Below, in pieces: positions 4,909-5,030 of a stretch of DNA of 5,030 bases. The DNA comes from Anaerolineales bacterium. Lineage in GTDB: Bacteria > Chloroflexota > Anaerolineae > Anaerolineales > UBA4823. Every line of letters starts with the position of its first letter. Positions within the stretch are counted from its first letter, which is position 1. The translations under genes were made by a program, and so were the position numbers. The stretch covers positions 1 through 5,030 of the forward strand of contig JALHTN010000677.1 in the NCBI GenBank assembly GCA_022865865.1, in the 5' to 3' direction. The notes beneath the pieces are model-generated. The model had not been told where the DNA came from. It was given only the letters and a program-made list of their open reading frames with translations, and ran no database searches.

Positions 4909-5030
4909 ATGAAAGATGGAAACTCACCTGTAGCGTCTGGTCTCAGCGTGATCGCAGGATTTATTGTCGGATTCGTCGCCTTACTTGCTGGTATTTTAGC
5001 AGTACTGAATGAATACGATTACATTGGTGC
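4909..5030 (+). CDS. Start of a small membrane protein, cut by the window end
   Basis: ATG 4909 is preceded by GGAGG at 4899-4903 with a five-base gap, a near-ideal ribosome binding site. The 40 visible codons encode a short polar start (MKDGNSPVASG) and then a strongly hydrophobic stretch, about residues 12-33, rich in G, A, V, I and L with GFIVGF and LLAGILAVL. NEYDYIG follows. This is a signal-anchor or first transmembrane helix. No stop appears before the window ends, so length and family cannot be told. Confidence 0.75.
   Translation, partial: MKDGNSPVASGLSVIAGFIVGFVALLAGILAVLNEYDYIG

Overview
The window looks like bacterial chromosomal DNA with an unusually low density of intact genes. 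Supporting signs are Shine-Dalgarno-type ribosome binding sites, sigma70-like promoter elements, intrinsic terminators and a bacterial tRNA-Arg whose 3' CCA is not encoded. The flavour of the hydrolase, the small helix-turn-helix protein and the double GNAT enzyme reminds me of Chloroflexota (Anaerolineae-like). That is an impression only; nothing in the window fixes the taxonomy.

Layout, left to right. (1) 45-173: tRNA-Arg(CCG) with an extended -10 promoter just upstream and an intrinsic terminator just downstream. (2) 134-286 and 1495-1645: a diverged direct repeat that starts in the last bases of the tRNA and includes the terminator hairpin. Both copies also keep a matching open reading frame. 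(3) 293-1329: a promoter-like -10, a seven-codon leader ORF, and an alpha/beta hydrolase gene broken by a one-base frameshift near 780. (4) 1740-2095: a small standalone Smr-domain gene, more AT-rich than its neighbours. (5) 2161-2313: the C-terminal stump of a CorA-type Mg2+ transporter. (6) 2339-2560, minus strand: a small excisionase-like helix-turn-helix gene with one in-frame TGA. (7) 2693-2719: a strong, symmetric, probably bidirectional terminator. (8) 2833-4393, minus strand: a probable transcription unit of a tandem-GNAT acetyltransferase, then a two-helix membrane protein, then a 54-codon ORF overlapping the end of the membrane-protein gene. (9) 4909-5030: the start of a small membrane protein that runs off the window.

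The theme is decay next to a tRNA gene. There is a frameshifted hydrolase, a truncated corA, a helix-turn-helix gene with a nonsense codon, and a duplicated tRNA 3' flank. The simplest reading is an old, eroding insertion or rearrangement zone beside tRNA-Arg, but no integrase or clean attachment repeat is visible. The most original item is the minus-strand pair of a membrane protein and an overlapping 54-aa protein, downstream of the double-GNAT enzyme; I cannot assign either to a family. I see no CRISPR array, complete insertion sequence, or recognisable defence system.
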